A stretch of 64,000 nt of DNA from Acidovorax delafieldii (GTDB lineage Bacteria > Pseudomonadota > Gammaproteobacteria > Burkholderiales > Burkholderiaceae_C): positions 306,143-370,142 of the forward strand of contig DFQQ01000010.1 of assembly GCA_002377855.1 (NCBI GenBank). Reading direction: 5' to 3'. Positions 1-8,410 of this stretch are shown here, piece after piece. A program made the translations under genes and the position numbers. Below the pieces are notes generated by a model. It had not been told where the DNA came from and searched no databases. It was given only the letters and a program-made list of their open reading frames with translations. Position 1 is the stretch's first letter. Each line of letters begins with the position of its first letter.

Positions 1-1871
1 GAAGACGGCACCACCCGCGCGCCCAGCCAGCCGCGCAGGCTGTTCACAAAGGCCCACTCACGCACCTGGGGCACGTCGCTGACGCGCAACACGGCTTCCA
101 CCACGCGGCCTTCACGCAGCGCCACCGCACGGCCCACGCCGGGCAGCAGGCCACAGGTCAACGGCGGTGTCACCCAGCGGCCATCGGGCAGCAGCGCGGC
201 GATGTTGCCGCGGGTGCATTCGGTGATTTCACCCGCCTCGTTGTAGAGCAACACATCGAACACCCCGGGCTGGGCTGCAGCGTCCGGGGTGAAGACATCG
301 TAGTGGGCGCGGCGTGTGGTCTTGAAACGGGTGAACTCGCTGTGCGCTTGCACCATGGGCTGGTCGGCCAACTGCAGCAGCACGGGTGCCGGGGTAGGCT
401 GCATGGCGAACGCCTCTGCGCGCGGTTGACCCGCGGCATCCAGCAACAGGCGCACGCGCCACAGCCCCCCCTCGTGTTGAGCGGCCACCGCCTGCAGGCA
501 TTGCCGCACACGCTCCTCGTCCCAGGCAAAGCCAAAGTGCTGCGCTGCCGTTGCCATGCGGCTGATGTGTTCGCTCAAGTAGCGCAGTTGTCCGGCCTCC
601 AGCGCAAGGGTTTCCAGAATCTCGAATGGCATGCTCGCCCTTTCAACAAAGCCGCGCTTGTGACGCCACTCGTTCCATTCCGCGTCGGCCTCGGCCCCCG
701 ATGTGATTCCGCTTCCAATGCCGCAAACGGCCTGCGGCGCCCCGCCCTGCTGCCCGCTGCGAAGAACGACAGTGCGAATGGGCACATTGAATGTGGCTGC
801 CACGGGATGGACGCCTCGCGCGCTGGCCGGGCCCGCAGGGCGCACCACCCCCACGGCACCGCAGTAAACACCACGTGGGCCCGTTTCCAGTTCGTGGATC
901 ATTTCCATGGCCCGCACCTTGGGGGCACCAGTGACCGACCCGCAGGGGAACAAGGCTGCAAACACATCGACCAGCGTGGTGCCGGGGCGTGTTCGCGCCA
1001 CCACGTCCGAAGTCATCTGCCACACCGTGGGCAGGGGCGCGGTGGCAAACAGGGTGGGCACGCGCACGCTGTGAGGCTGGGCAATGCGCGAGAGGTCGTT
1101 GCGCAGCAGGTCCACGATCATCACGTTCTCGGCCCGCTCTTTCGGCGCTGTGCGCAGGTGCTCGGCCAGTGCTTCATCCTGCTCGGGCGTGGCGCCCCTG
1201 GGGGCCGTGCCCTTCATGGGGCGCGCCAAGATCTGCCCGCTGCAGTCTGCGCTGTTGCCGCTGCCCTGACTCGACCCCTGCGCGCCCTCCCGCCAGTCAA
1301 AAAACAGCTCGGGCGATACCGATAGCACGTGCTCCGCCCCCGCTGGCAACAGGGCCGCGTAACCGCCCGGCTGGGCACGCCGCAGGGCGGCAAACAGGGC
1401 TGCAGGGACGTCCGCCCGGGGGGGGCCGCAAAACTCGCCGTGCAGCGGCGCGGTGTAGTTGACCTGATAGAACTCGCCTTGCGCAATGGCAGCCTGGATG
1501 CGTTGCACCGCAGCGCCAAAGGCGTCGCGCGTAAGGGTGCTGCGCCACTGCACCTCGGGCGCTGGCTGCCCGGCAGGCAGTGCTTGGCCGTCCCACACCT
1601 CGGCGGTATCGTGCACACCAAACCACGCCAGGGGCCCATCCGCCGGGTGGGTTTGCAGAGCGCCATCGAATGCACTGGCGGCCTCGTAGCGCACGTAGCC
1701 CACGCACCACTGCCCCCGCTGCGCCGCTGCGTGCACCGCCGCCAGCACCTCGCGCACCTGCGCTGGGGTGTGGGCCTGCAAAACGGAGCACGGTGGACCG
1801 AAGCGGTAGCGCATCCGCCCAGCGCCGTCCCCAAGGGGTTGGGCAAAGTCGATGTAGGTTTCTTGAGTCAA
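1..1871 (-). CDS. pabB: Aminodeoxychorismate synthase component I fused to aminodeoxychorismate lyase, 3' end cut off
   Basis: Makes p-aminobenzoate for folate from chorismate. Translating the minus strand from 1871 gives an open frame of at least 623 codons that leaves the window at position 1. The chorismate-binding part carries QVNYT (residues 136-140), PMKGT (about 220) and GSVTGAPK (about 313). From about residue 410 a PLP-dependent lyase domain (PabC type) follows, with a KTTRRAHYD stretch near 514 and a FVNSLRGWLGA end typical of that family, so only a few residues are missing. The start is TTG: an in-frame TAA lies eight codons upstream and a GGAG sits 7 bases before TTG. That ribosome site is the end of an interspersed repeat. 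nadA lies downstream on the same strand side of the window but upstream in transcription terms. Confidence 0.88.
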   Translation of the reverse strand, partial: MTQETYIDFAQPLGDGAGRMRYRFGPPCSVLQAHTPAQVREVLAAVHAAAQRGQWCVGYVRYEAASAFDGALQTHPADGPLAWFGVHDTAEVWDGQALPAGQPAPEVQWRSTLTRDAFGAAVQRIQAAIAQGEFYQVNYTAPLHGEFCGPPRADVPAALFAALRRAQPGGYAALLPAGAEHVLSVSPELFFDWREGAQGSSQGSGNSADCSGQILARPMKGTAPRGATPEQDEALAEHLRTAPKERAENVMIVDLLRNDLSRIAQPHSVRVPTLFATAPLPTVWQMTSDVVARTRPGTTLVDVFAALFPCGSVTGAPKVRAMEMIHELETGPRGVYCGAVGVVRPAGPASARGVHPVAATFNVPIRTVVLRSGQQGGAPQAVCGIGSGITSGAEADAEWNEWRHKRGFVERASMPFEILETLALEAGQLRYLSEHISRMATAAQHFGFAWDEERVRQCLQAVAAQHEGGLWRVRLLLDAAGQPRAEAFAMQPTPAPVLLQLADQPMVQAHSEFTRFKTTRRAHYDVFTPDAAAQPGVFDVLLYNEAGEITECTRGNIAALLPDGRWVTPPLTCGLLPGVGRAVALREGRVVEAVLRVSDVPQVREWAFVNSLRGWLGARVVPS

Positions 1872-1875
1872 AACA

Positions 1876-1923
1876 GGCTCCAGCGCTTATCCAGCAAGCG
1901 CAAGTAGCTCATCATTTCATAGC
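1876..1923 (-). repeat. Interspersed palindromic repeat, copy 1
   Basis: Read on the minus strand it starts GCTATGAAATGATGAGCTAC, continues CTTGCGCTTGCTGGATAAGC and ends GCTGGAGCC. The inverted arms are TTGCGCTTGC and ATAAGCGC. It lies between nadA and pabB and supplies the GGAG in front of the pabB TTG start. Related copies occur at 12970, 44197, 46565, 52166, 53661, 60991 and 63800. Confidence 0.7.
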
Positions 1924-1927
1924 ATTC

Positions 1928-3058
1928 TCAGGCAGCGCCCAGGTGAGGCGCCAGCCCTGCCGTTGGCTGGCCGTTCTTCAGCGCCGCCGTGAAGGCGAGC
2001 ATGCGATCAATCGGCTGCCGCGCGCGAGGAATGAGCGCGGGCGCTACCTGCACGGCGTTGGCGCCGGTTTCCAGCACGCGGGCCACGTCGGCCAGGCCGT
2101 TCATCGCCATCCAGGGGCAGTGGGCGCAACTCTTGCAGGTGGCGCTGTTGCCAGCGGTGGGCGCCTCGTAAAACGTCTTGCCGGGGTTGAGCGTGCGCAG
2201 CTTGTGCATCATGCCGTTGTCGGTGGCCACGATGAATTCGGTGGCGTCCATCTCGCGCGCAGCCTTCAGGATGGCGCTGGTGGAGCCCACGGCATCGGCC
2301 AGCGCCACCACATCGGCGGGGCTTTCGGGGTGCACCAGCACCTTGGCGAGGGGGTGCTCTTTTTTGAGCAGTTCCAGCTCCAGCGCCTTGAACTCGTCGT
2401 GCACGATGCAGGCGCCGTTCCAGAACAGCATGTCCGCGCCAGTTTGCTGCTCAATGTACGCGCCCAGGTGGCGGTCTGGTGCCCACAAAATTTTCTGGCC
2501 TGCAGCCTTCAACGCGCTCACGATTTCCAGCGCGCAGCTGGAGGTGACGAGCCAGTCGGCCCGCGCCTTCACCGCCGCGCTGGTGTTGGCATACACCACC
2601 ACCGTGCGGTCAGGGTGCGCGTCGCAAAACGCATTGAATTCGTCGATGGGACAGCCCAGGTCCAGTGAACAGGTGGCGTCCAGGTCGGGCATGAGCACGG
2701 TTTTTTCCGGGCTCAATATCTTGGCCGTCTCACCCATGAAGCGCACGCCACTCACCACCAGCGTCTGCGCAGCATGGTCACGGCCAAAGCGGGCCATCTC
2801 CAGCGAATCGCTGACGATGCCGCCGGTTTCTTCGGCCAGGTCCTGCAGGTCAGGGTGCACGTAGTAATGCGACACCATGACCGCGTTCTTTTCCCGCAGA
2901 AGGCGGCGGATCTTGTCCTTCAGTGCCACGCGCTCTGCCTGTGATGGCTCGGGGGGCACGCGGGCCCACGCGTGTTTGGTGGAGCAGACAGCGCCCGCAG
3001 CAGCTTCATCGGGCTGCTCGTATTCCACATCAATGCGGTTGAGGGTCGTCGTGCTCAT
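1928..3058 (-). CDS. nadA: Quinolinate synthase
   Basis: Condenses iminoaspartate with dihydroxyacetone phosphate to quinolinate in NAD synthesis, using a [4Fe-4S] cluster. The protein has 376 residues with the triplicated NadA fold. The cluster cysteines fit C130 (in DATCSLD), C217 (in NGACIVH) and C314, the last of CKSCAHC. HYY at 64-66 and FMGETAKILSP are also family signatures. Its ATG overlaps the stop of nadC by four bases (ATGA), so the two are translationally coupled. nadB is not in the window, so iminoaspartate must come from a gene elsewhere. Confidence 0.96.
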   Translation of the reverse strand: MSTTTLNRIDVEYEQPDEAAAGAVCSTKHAWARVPPEPSQAERVALKDKIRRLLREKNAVMVSHYYVHPDLQDLAEETGGIVSDSLEMARFGRDHAAQTLVVSGVRFMGETAKILSPEKTVLMPDLDATCSLDLGCPIDEFNAFCDAHPDRTVVVYANTSAAVKARADWLVTSSCALEIVSALKAAGQKILWAPDRHLGAYIEQQTGADMLFWNGACIVHDEFKALELELLKKEHPLAKVLVHPESPADVVALADAVGSTSAILKAAREMDATEFIVATDNGMMHKLRTLNPGKTFYEAPTAGNSATCKSCAHCPWMAMNGLADVARVLETGANAVQVAPALIPRARQPIDRMLAFTAALKNGQPTAGLAPHLGAA

Positions 3059-3939
3059 GCCAGCTCCTGCAGGCGCATGGAAAAATCTGTCGCCTTCACG
3101 TCCTTGGTCAGCGTGCCAATGGAGATGCGGTCCACGCCCGTCTCGGCCAGTTCGCGCAGCCCCGCCAGCGTCACGCCGCCCGAGATCTCGAGGATGGCAC
3201 CGCCCCCGGCATGTGCTGCGTTGATGCGTACCGCCTCGCGCAGCGTGGGCAGCGGCATGTTGTCCAGCAGCACCATCTTCGCGCCAGCATCCAGCGCCTC
3301 GCTCAGCTGCTCCAGCGTCTCCACCTCAATCTCGATGAAGCTGGCCTGTGCCGCCACGGCCTGCGCGGCCCGGAGCACCGCCGTCACGCCACCGGCCGCA
3401 GCAATGTGGTTTTCCTTGATGAGCACGGCATCGTGCAGGCCAATGCGGTGGTTGGTCCCGCCGCCCACGCGCACGGCGTACTTCTGCGCCAGGCGCAGGC
3501 CGGGAAGGGTCTTGCGCGTGTCCACAATCTGCGCGCGCGTGCCTGCGACTGCGTCCACGTAAGTACGGGTCTTGGTGGCCACCGCTGACAGCAGCTGCAA
3601 GAAGTTCAGGGCCGTGCGCTCTGCGCTGAGCAGGGCACGGGCGTTTCCTTCTATCTCCAGCACCACCTGGTCGGGGGCGCAGCGTTGACCTTCCGCCACC
3701 TGCCAGCTGATCTTTGCACTGGGGTCCAGCGCACGCAGGGCCGCCTCCGCCCAGGGGGCGCCACAGATGACGGCATCTTCGCGCGCCAGGATGCGGGCGC
3801 GAGCGCGGCGAGCAGGGTCGATCAGGCCGGCCGTGAGGTCGCCAGCGCCTACGTCTTCGGCCAAGGCGCGCGCTACGTCGGCCTGGGCCAGAGCCAGCAC
3901 AGTGGTTTGGGGTGGAAGTTGCAGGGTCACATCAGTCAT
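3055..3939 (-). CDS. nadC: Nicotinate-nucleotide pyrophosphorylase (carboxylating)
   Basis: Converts quinolinate and PRPP to nicotinate mononucleotide, the step after NadA. The 294-residue protein contains DTRKTLPGLR, GGGTNHRIGLHDAVLIKENH, EVETL, LLDNM and EISGGV, which form the PRPP and quinolinate site of the family. ATG at 3939 gives the usual N-terminus (MTDVTLQ). An in-frame ATG at 3960 would add seven residues; neither has a clear Shine-Dalgarno. It follows fahA by about 100 bases containing two hairpins. Confidence 0.95.
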   Translation of the reverse strand: MTDVTLQLPPQTTVLALAQADVARALAEDVGAGDLTAGLIDPARRARARILAREDAVICGAPWAEAALRALDPSAKISWQVAEGQRCAPDQVVLEIEGNARALLSAERTALNFLQLLSAVATKTRTYVDAVAGTRAQIVDTRKTLPGLRLAQKYAVRVGGGTNHRIGLHDAVLIKENHIAAAGGVTAVLRAAQAVAAQASFIEIEVETLEQLSEALDAGAKMVLLDNMPLPTLREAVRINAAHAGGGAILEISGGVTLAGLRELAETGVDRISIGTLTKDVKATDFSMRLQELA

Positions 3940-3969
3940 GGGGCGGGAGCATAGCCGCATTGGCGGCGT

Positions 3970-4033
3970 GCGTTGCAGGCCAGGGATTGGCCCTCAACGC
4001 ACCCGCCCCACGTTTCTTGGCCCGTGGGGGCGG
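3970..4033 (-). terminator. Pair of hairpins between fahA and nadC
   Basis: GCGTTG (3970 area) pairs with CAACGC near 4000. CCGCCCCACG at 4003-4012 pairs with CGTGGGGGCGG at 4023-4033 with one bulged base. No T-run follows on either strand, so this is a possible weak or Rho-assisted end of the catabolic operon, or an mRNA processing site. Confidence 0.35.
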
Positions 4034-4042
4034 ACCGTGGCG

Positions 4043-5356
4043 TCAGCGTGCGGGCAGCACCGTGCCCCAGCATTCACCAAAACCAACGCGCGCGGCGCCG
4101 GGCTTTTCGCACCAGCCGCGGATCACCACCGCGTCGCCGTCCTCCAGGAACACGCGCTGCTCGCCACCGGGCAGCTGCAGCGGGTTCTTGCCGCCGGTGG
4201 TCAACTCGATCAGCGCGCCTGCCTGGTCCAGCGTGGGGCCCGACAAGGTGCCGCTGCCCAGCAGATCGCCGGGCTGCAGGTTGCAGCCGTTGACCGTGTG
4301 GTGGGTGAGCATTTGTGCAATGGTCCAGTACGCATGGCGGTAGCTGGTGCGGCAAATGGTGGCGTCGCCCTGCCCGGCCGCGGCCATTGCGGGGGTGCGC
4401 AGGCCCACCTGCAGCTGAATGTCGAACGCGCCACGGTCTCGGTTGTCCTGTGAATCGAGGTAGGGCAACGGCACGGGGTCACCTTCGGGCCGGGTGAATG
4501 CCGTGCGGTAGGGTGCCAGCGCCTCCAGCGTCACCACCCAGGGCGAAATCGTGGTGGCGAAGTTCTTGGCCAGAAAAGGCCCCAGCGGCTGGTATTCCCA
4601 GCCCTGGATGTCACGCGCCGACCAGTCGTTGAGCAGGCAGATGCCAAACACATGCTGCTCGGCCTGCGCAATGGGCACCGACTCACCCAGGGCGTTGCCC
4701 TCCCCCACGAAGATGCCCAGCTCCAGTTCGATATCGAGCCGCTTGCAGGGCCCGACCACCGGCACCTCTGCCCCCGGCGGCATGGTTTGCCCCTTGGGCC
4801 GGTGAAAGGCCTGGCCCGATACCCCGATGCTGGAGGCCCGGCCGTGGTAACCAATGGGCACCCATTTGTAGTTGGGCAACAGCGGGTTGTCGGGCCGAAA
4901 CTGCTTGCCGATGTTGGTGGCGTGGTGCACCGATGTGTAGAAGTCGGTGTAGTCCCCGATGCGCGCCGGCACGTCGTATTCCGCATCTGTCTGCGCCACC
5001 AGGCATCCCTGCAGGGCAGGCTGCAGTGCGCTGCCCTCGCGCAGCGCACGCGAAAGCGCCAGGCGCAGGGCGCTCCATGCCCCCTCGCCCAGCGCCATCA
5101 GGGCATTGAGCTTGCCCTGCGCGCCAGCCTGTGCGGCGCTCGCCGCCACGCCGCCCAGCGCGCCAGCAGCCGCCACCGCGGCCAGGTCCAGCACCTGGTC
5201 GCCAATGGCCACGCCACCGCGAAACGATTCGGCGCTGCCCTTGCGGCGAAAGACCGCGAAAGGCAAGTTCTGAATGGGGAAATCACAGCCCGCCGCGTTG
5301 GCAGAGGCCACCCAGCTGCGCAACTGCGGGTCGTGGGTTTCGTTCAAGAGTGTCAT
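4043..5356 (-). CDS. fahA: Fumarylacetoacetase
   Basis: Hydrolyses fumarylacetoacetate to fumarate and acetoacetate, the last step of the homogentisate route, or a related acylpyruvate. The 437-residue protein has the two-domain FAH layout. By alignment with the mouse enzyme the metal ligands are D138, E210, E212 and D244 and the catalytic histidine is H145 (in DYTDFYTSVHHATN); DWSARDIQGWEYQPLGPF is intact. The ATG at 5356 has AGGCAGG upstream and gives MTLLNETHDP. It starts 13 bases after the VOC gene, in the same operon. Homogentisate dioxygenase (hmgA), the usual partner, is absent here. Confidence 0.93.
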   Translation of the reverse strand: MTLLNETHDPQLRSWVASANAAGCDFPIQNLPFAVFRRKGSAESFRGGVAIGDQVLDLAAVAAAGALGGVAASAAQAGAQGKLNALMALGEGAWSALRLALSRALREGSALQPALQGCLVAQTDAEYDVPARIGDYTDFYTSVHHATNIGKQFRPDNPLLPNYKWVPIGYHGRASSIGVSGQAFHRPKGQTMPPGAEVPVVGPCKRLDIELELGIFVGEGNALGESVPIAQAEQHVFGICLLNDWSARDIQGWEYQPLGPFLAKNFATTISPWVVTLEALAPYRTAFTRPEGDPVPLPYLDSQDNRDRGAFDIQLQVGLRTPAMAAAGQGDATICRTSYRHAYWTIAQMLTHHTVNGCNLQPGDLLGSGTLSGPTLDQAGALIELTTGGKNPLQLPGGEQRVFLEDGDAVVIRGWCEKPGAARVGFGECWGTVLPAR

Positions 5357-5369
5357 GCGTCGGCCTGCC

Positions 5370-5906
5370 TTATTGCGACATGCTGCCGTCGTGCATCCAC
5401 GCGGCATGGCGGGGGGCGCGGCGGGTTTCGCTCCACTCCTGCAGCATGGCCCATTTGACTTCGTCGAGTTTGGCGTACATCTCGGGCGTGCCCACATCGG
5501 CCGCGAGTTCCAGGCGGTGCCCGTTGGGGTCGAAGAAGTAGATGCTCTTGAAAATGGTGTGGTCGGTAGGGCCTACCACTTTGATGCCTTCGGCTTCAAG
5601 CCGCGCCTTGGTGGCCAGCAGCGTGTCCATGGAGTCGACCTTCAGCGCCAAGTGCTGAACCCAGCTGGGGGTGTTGCGATCGCGGTCCATGGGCGGCTGG
5701 CTGGGCAGCTCAAAAAAAGCCAGCACATTGCCGTCGCCCGCATCCAGAAACACGTGCATGTACGGATCCGGCGCCTTGGTGGAGGGCACTTCATTCTCGG
5801 CAATGGCCAGGACGAACTTCATGTCCAGGTGCTTGACGTACCAGTCCACGGTTTCCTTGGCGTCCTTGCAGCGATACGCGACGTGGTGAATTTTTTGAAC
5901 CAGCAT
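5370..5906 (-). CDS. VOC-fold metalloprotein (glyoxalase/extradiol dioxygenase superfamily)
   Basis: A 178-residue protein made of two beta-alpha-beta modules of the vicinal oxygen chelate fold. Metal ligands can be placed at H8 (HHVAY), E66 (FFEL), H85 (VQHLAL) and E133 (RLELAA), one pair per module, as in glyoxalase I-type sites. A tail of about 40 residues follows the second module. It sits between a FAD monooxygenase system and fumarylacetoacetase, so it could be the ring-cleaving or isomerising step of this pathway. That role is inferred from position only; a lyase or a resistance-type VOC protein are alternatives. Confidence 0.85.
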   Translation of the reverse strand: MLVQKIHHVAYRCKDAKETVDWYVKHLDMKFVLAIAENEVPSTKAPDPYMHVFLDAGDGNVLAFFELPSQPPMDRDRNTPSWVQHLALKVDSMDTLLATKARLEAEGIKVVGPTDHTIFKSIYFFDPNGHRLELAADVGTPEMYAKLDEVKWAMLQEWSETRRAPRHAAWMHDGSMSQ

Positions 5907-5942
5907 GGAAATCTCCTTGGGTTGCAGCAGAAAAAATGGGCT

Positions 5943-6164
5943 TCAAAGGTCTTGCAGTGCCACCTGCACGTGCGCGCCAAACACATCGGCGCTGGCCAAT
6001 GCGTTGGCGTTGAGCAAGGCGAGCTTGACCAGGAACAGCTCGGCTTTTGCGGGACCGGCCCGGTCAATCGCACTGGCGAGCTGGTCGTAGACCTGCTCCA
6101 GCCCCGCTATTGGAAGAGCGGGCGCTGCGGCCCGGCCAAGGGCAGCGGTAGGGGTGTGGCTCAT
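5943..6164 (-). CDS. Small DUF2783-like protein
   Basis: A 73-residue cytoplasmic protein with a pattern like LEQVYDQLASAIDRAGPAKA followed by a leucine/alanine-rich helix. This resembles the DUF2783 family, whose members I recall next to FAD-dependent monooxygenases, as here. It starts 20 bases after the monooxygenase stop, and the VOC gene follows after 36 bases. The biochemical role is unknown; a small partner of the monooxygenase is a guess from context. Confidence 0.65.
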   Translation of the reverse strand: MSHTPTAALGRAAAPALPIAGLEQVYDQLASAIDRAGPAKAELFLVKLALLNANALASADVFGAHVQVALQDL

Positions 6165-6184
6165 GTGGCGTACTCCGTGTTTTC

Positions 6185-7876
6185 TTACTGGGGCAGCGCG
6201 TTTTCAAGGGCTGCCTGCAAACGTGTGGCGTCCAGCGTGACCCAGCGGCCACACACATGCTGGTCCGGACGCAGCAGGTAAGCGGCGCCGTTGGCCTGCA
6301 CGCCATACCGGGAGCGCACCCGGCCTTCGCTGTCAGCCAGCGTGACATCGGCGCCGACCACGGGCTGCGCAGCACCCACGGCGATCACCTTGATCGGTAC
6401 GCCGCGCTCGCGGGCAGCCTGCACCACCTGGACCAGGGAGGGCGCAATGCCGGGCCCGCTGGTGAAAACCAACAGATCGAAGCCGCCGCCCAGGTGATCC
6501 AGCAGGTAGTCGTCTGCGCCCAGGCGCACGTTTTGTGGGGGTGCGCCGTGGGCCGGGCCTGAAGTGAACAGTGCATCATCGTCGCCTGGGCTGTTGAACT
6601 GCGAATGCGTGTAGGCGTGGGGCCGCGAAGTGCGCCAGTGGTAGAGCGGCCGCACGAACTCCTGCGTGAGCGACAGCGACAGCACGGCGTCTCGCAACAA
6701 CCGGAATCCCCGGCTTGGCGGTGTCATGAAGCGGGTGCTCTTGCCCGCCTCCTCGATGATCTCGCGTGCGGCACCCACGCGCTCGCGGCTGTAGTTGCCC
6801 AACAGTGAACCGCCTGCCAGCCCCTTCACTACAAAGGCCAAGTGCCAGCCCAGCGACTGGGCATCCTGGAACGCGGTGTTGGCACCCCGCACGCCAAAGA
6901 TGGGAAGCAGATGCGCAGCGTCGCCAGTGAACAGGATGCGCCCGTGCACATAGTCTGGCAGCGTGAGCGCGCGCGCCGAGTAGACAGAGTTCCAGTCCAT
7001 TTCCCACGGTGTGCCCGCATGGCCGATCTGGGCAATCAGCGCGTCGATGCGGGCCTTCAGCGATGCGGGTTGCAGCGCCTCTTCAGCCGTCTCACCCTCG
7101 GGCAGCTGGTAGTCCACCCGCCAGATGCCATGCGGCTCGCGGTGCATGAGCACGGTGTTGCCGGGGTTCCACTCGGGGTCGAAAAACGCCAGGCGCTCGG
7201 TGGGCAGCGGCAGGTCAATGCGGATGTCGGCAATCACGAAGCGGCCCTCGTACGAGGCGCCTTCCATCTGCAGGTCCATGGCCGTGCGGATTCCGGAGCG
7301 TCCGCCGTCAGCAGCCACCAGCCAGTCGGCTTGCAGGGTGTAGGGACCCTCGGGCGTGTCCACAGTCAGCGCCACGCCGTCGGTTTGCTGCTCTACCCTG
7401 TCCACACGGTTGCCCCAGCGGAAGTCGATCAGGCCACTGGCCTGGCAGGCGTCATACAGGTACTCTTCCATGTACTGCTGCTGGATGTTGAGCAGGGGGT
7501 AGAAGCGGTCGTCGGGGTCGTGCGGTGCCTCCATGCGAAACACGCGCTGGCCCCTGTAGTACGAGTTGCCAAACCGCCAAGGCAGCCCATTGCTGGCCAT
7601 GCGGTGGGCCACGCCGACCTGCTGCAGGATCTCCAGGGAGCGGCGCGTGAACACGATGGCACGGCTGCCCTGCGACACCTGCAACTCTGACTCGAGGATC
7701 ACGCTAGGCACGCCGTGGCGGGCCAGCTCCAGCGCGGTCACCATCCCCGACGGACCCGACCCGACGATGACCACCCGCGCACGGCCCTGTGCAGCGTGCT
7801 GCGAAGGCAACCACGCCGGATGGACAGCGTAAGGGTAGTAAATGGACGGACGAGGCGTTGTCGTGGGCTGGTGCAT
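6185..7876 (-). CDS. FAD-dependent aromatic monooxygenase (MhpA/PHBH family)
   Basis: Likely a flavin hydroxylase that adds oxygen to an aromatic ring using NAD(P)H. The 563-residue protein has the N-terminal dinucleotide motif GSGPSG at 39-44, a central DG-type NAD(P)H/FAD region, and the second FAD motif GDAAHLLPIFGVRGANTAFQ. The last 150 or so residues form the thioredoxin-like C-terminal domain seen in MhpA and phenol-hydroxylase-type enzymes. The ATG at 7876 was chosen because it precedes the flavin domain by about 35 residues; the frame is open further upstream but overlaps the MarR gene. The substrate cannot be told from sequence. Confidence 0.88.
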   Translation of the reverse strand: MHQPTTTPRPSIYYPYAVHPAWLPSQHAAQGRARVVIVGSGPSGMVTALELARHGVPSVILESELQVSQGSRAIVFTRRSLEILQQVGVAHRMASNGLPWRFGNSYYRGQRVFRMEAPHDPDDRFYPLLNIQQQYMEEYLYDACQASGLIDFRWGNRVDRVEQQTDGVALTVDTPEGPYTLQADWLVAADGGRSGIRTAMDLQMEGASYEGRFVIADIRIDLPLPTERLAFFDPEWNPGNTVLMHREPHGIWRVDYQLPEGETAEEALQPASLKARIDALIAQIGHAGTPWEMDWNSVYSARALTLPDYVHGRILFTGDAAHLLPIFGVRGANTAFQDAQSLGWHLAFVVKGLAGGSLLGNYSRERVGAAREIIEEAGKSTRFMTPPSRGFRLLRDAVLSLSLTQEFVRPLYHWRTSRPHAYTHSQFNSPGDDDALFTSGPAHGAPPQNVRLGADDYLLDHLGGGFDLLVFTSGPGIAPSLVQVVQAARERGVPIKVIAVGAAQPVVGADVTLADSEGRVRSRYGVQANGAAYLLRPDQHVCGRWVTLDATRLQAALENALPQ

Positions 7877-7920
7877 GGCGATACAGGGATCACGCGTGGA
7901 TGGATCGGGGTTCGTAGCGT

Positions 7921-8406
7921 TCAGGCACGCTCGTTGTGCGCAACCAGGCGGTCGAGCAGCCGGTTCAGCGTGGCCAGTTCGCGGGCATTGAGGCAGCCAA
8001 AGATCTCGCGGTTGCGACGCACGACGAGCTGGTCGGTGGCTTTCCAGCGGGCGCGGCCCACGGCCGAGAGCATGAGTACCACGCCCCGCCCATCGGCATC
8101 GCTGCCCTGCTTGATGACCAGGCCGCGCTCGACCAGCGACTGGGCTGCACGGCTGGCCTGGCTCTTGTTCAGGTTGGACAGCCTCGCCAGGTCCTTTACC
8201 GAGAGGGGTTCGAACGAACCAATGGTGGAGAGGCACCGCCCATCGCTCAGCGACAACCCCGCCTCTTGCAGATAAGCCTGGTGGCTGACCGGATCGGAGA
8301 GCTTGCTGAGCTGGTGAATCCGGTACGTGAACGAGCGATTCAGCGGCACATTGAACAGGCGCTCAGCGGCGTCTGCTGGCGCAGGTGAGACAGGGGCACG
8401 CGCCAT
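7921..8406 (-). CDS. MarR-family transcriptional regulator
   Basis: A 161-residue winged-helix regulator. The recognition region is LSVKDLARLSNLNKSQASRAAQSLVERGLV and the wing is KQGSDADGRGVVLMLS, both standard for MarR. Such proteins usually repress aromatic-catabolic genes and are released by a phenolic ligand. It is embedded in the operon: its ATG is 4 bases past the binding-protein stop and the monooxygenase starts 44 bases after it. The pair of palindromes at 9467 and 9499 is the obvious candidate binding site. Confidence 0.92.
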   Translation of the reverse strand: MARAPVSPAPADAAERLFNVPLNRSFTYRIHQLSKLSDPVSHQAYLQEAGLSLSDGRCLSTIGSFEPLSVKDLARLSNLNKSQASRAAQSLVERGLVIKQGSDADGRGVVLMLSAVGRARWKATDQLVVRRNREIFGCLNARELATLNRLLDRLVAHNERA

Positions 8407-8410
8407 GGCG

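Noticed and set aside
303..2668. Long plus-strand frames opposite pabB and nadA
   Set aside because: The minus-strand translations contain the complete chorismate-binding, lyase and NadA motifs, so these are shadows.
5370..5906. Homogentisate dioxygenase
   Set aside because: HmgA is a cupin-fold enzyme of about 430 residues; this protein is 178 residues with a VOC fold.
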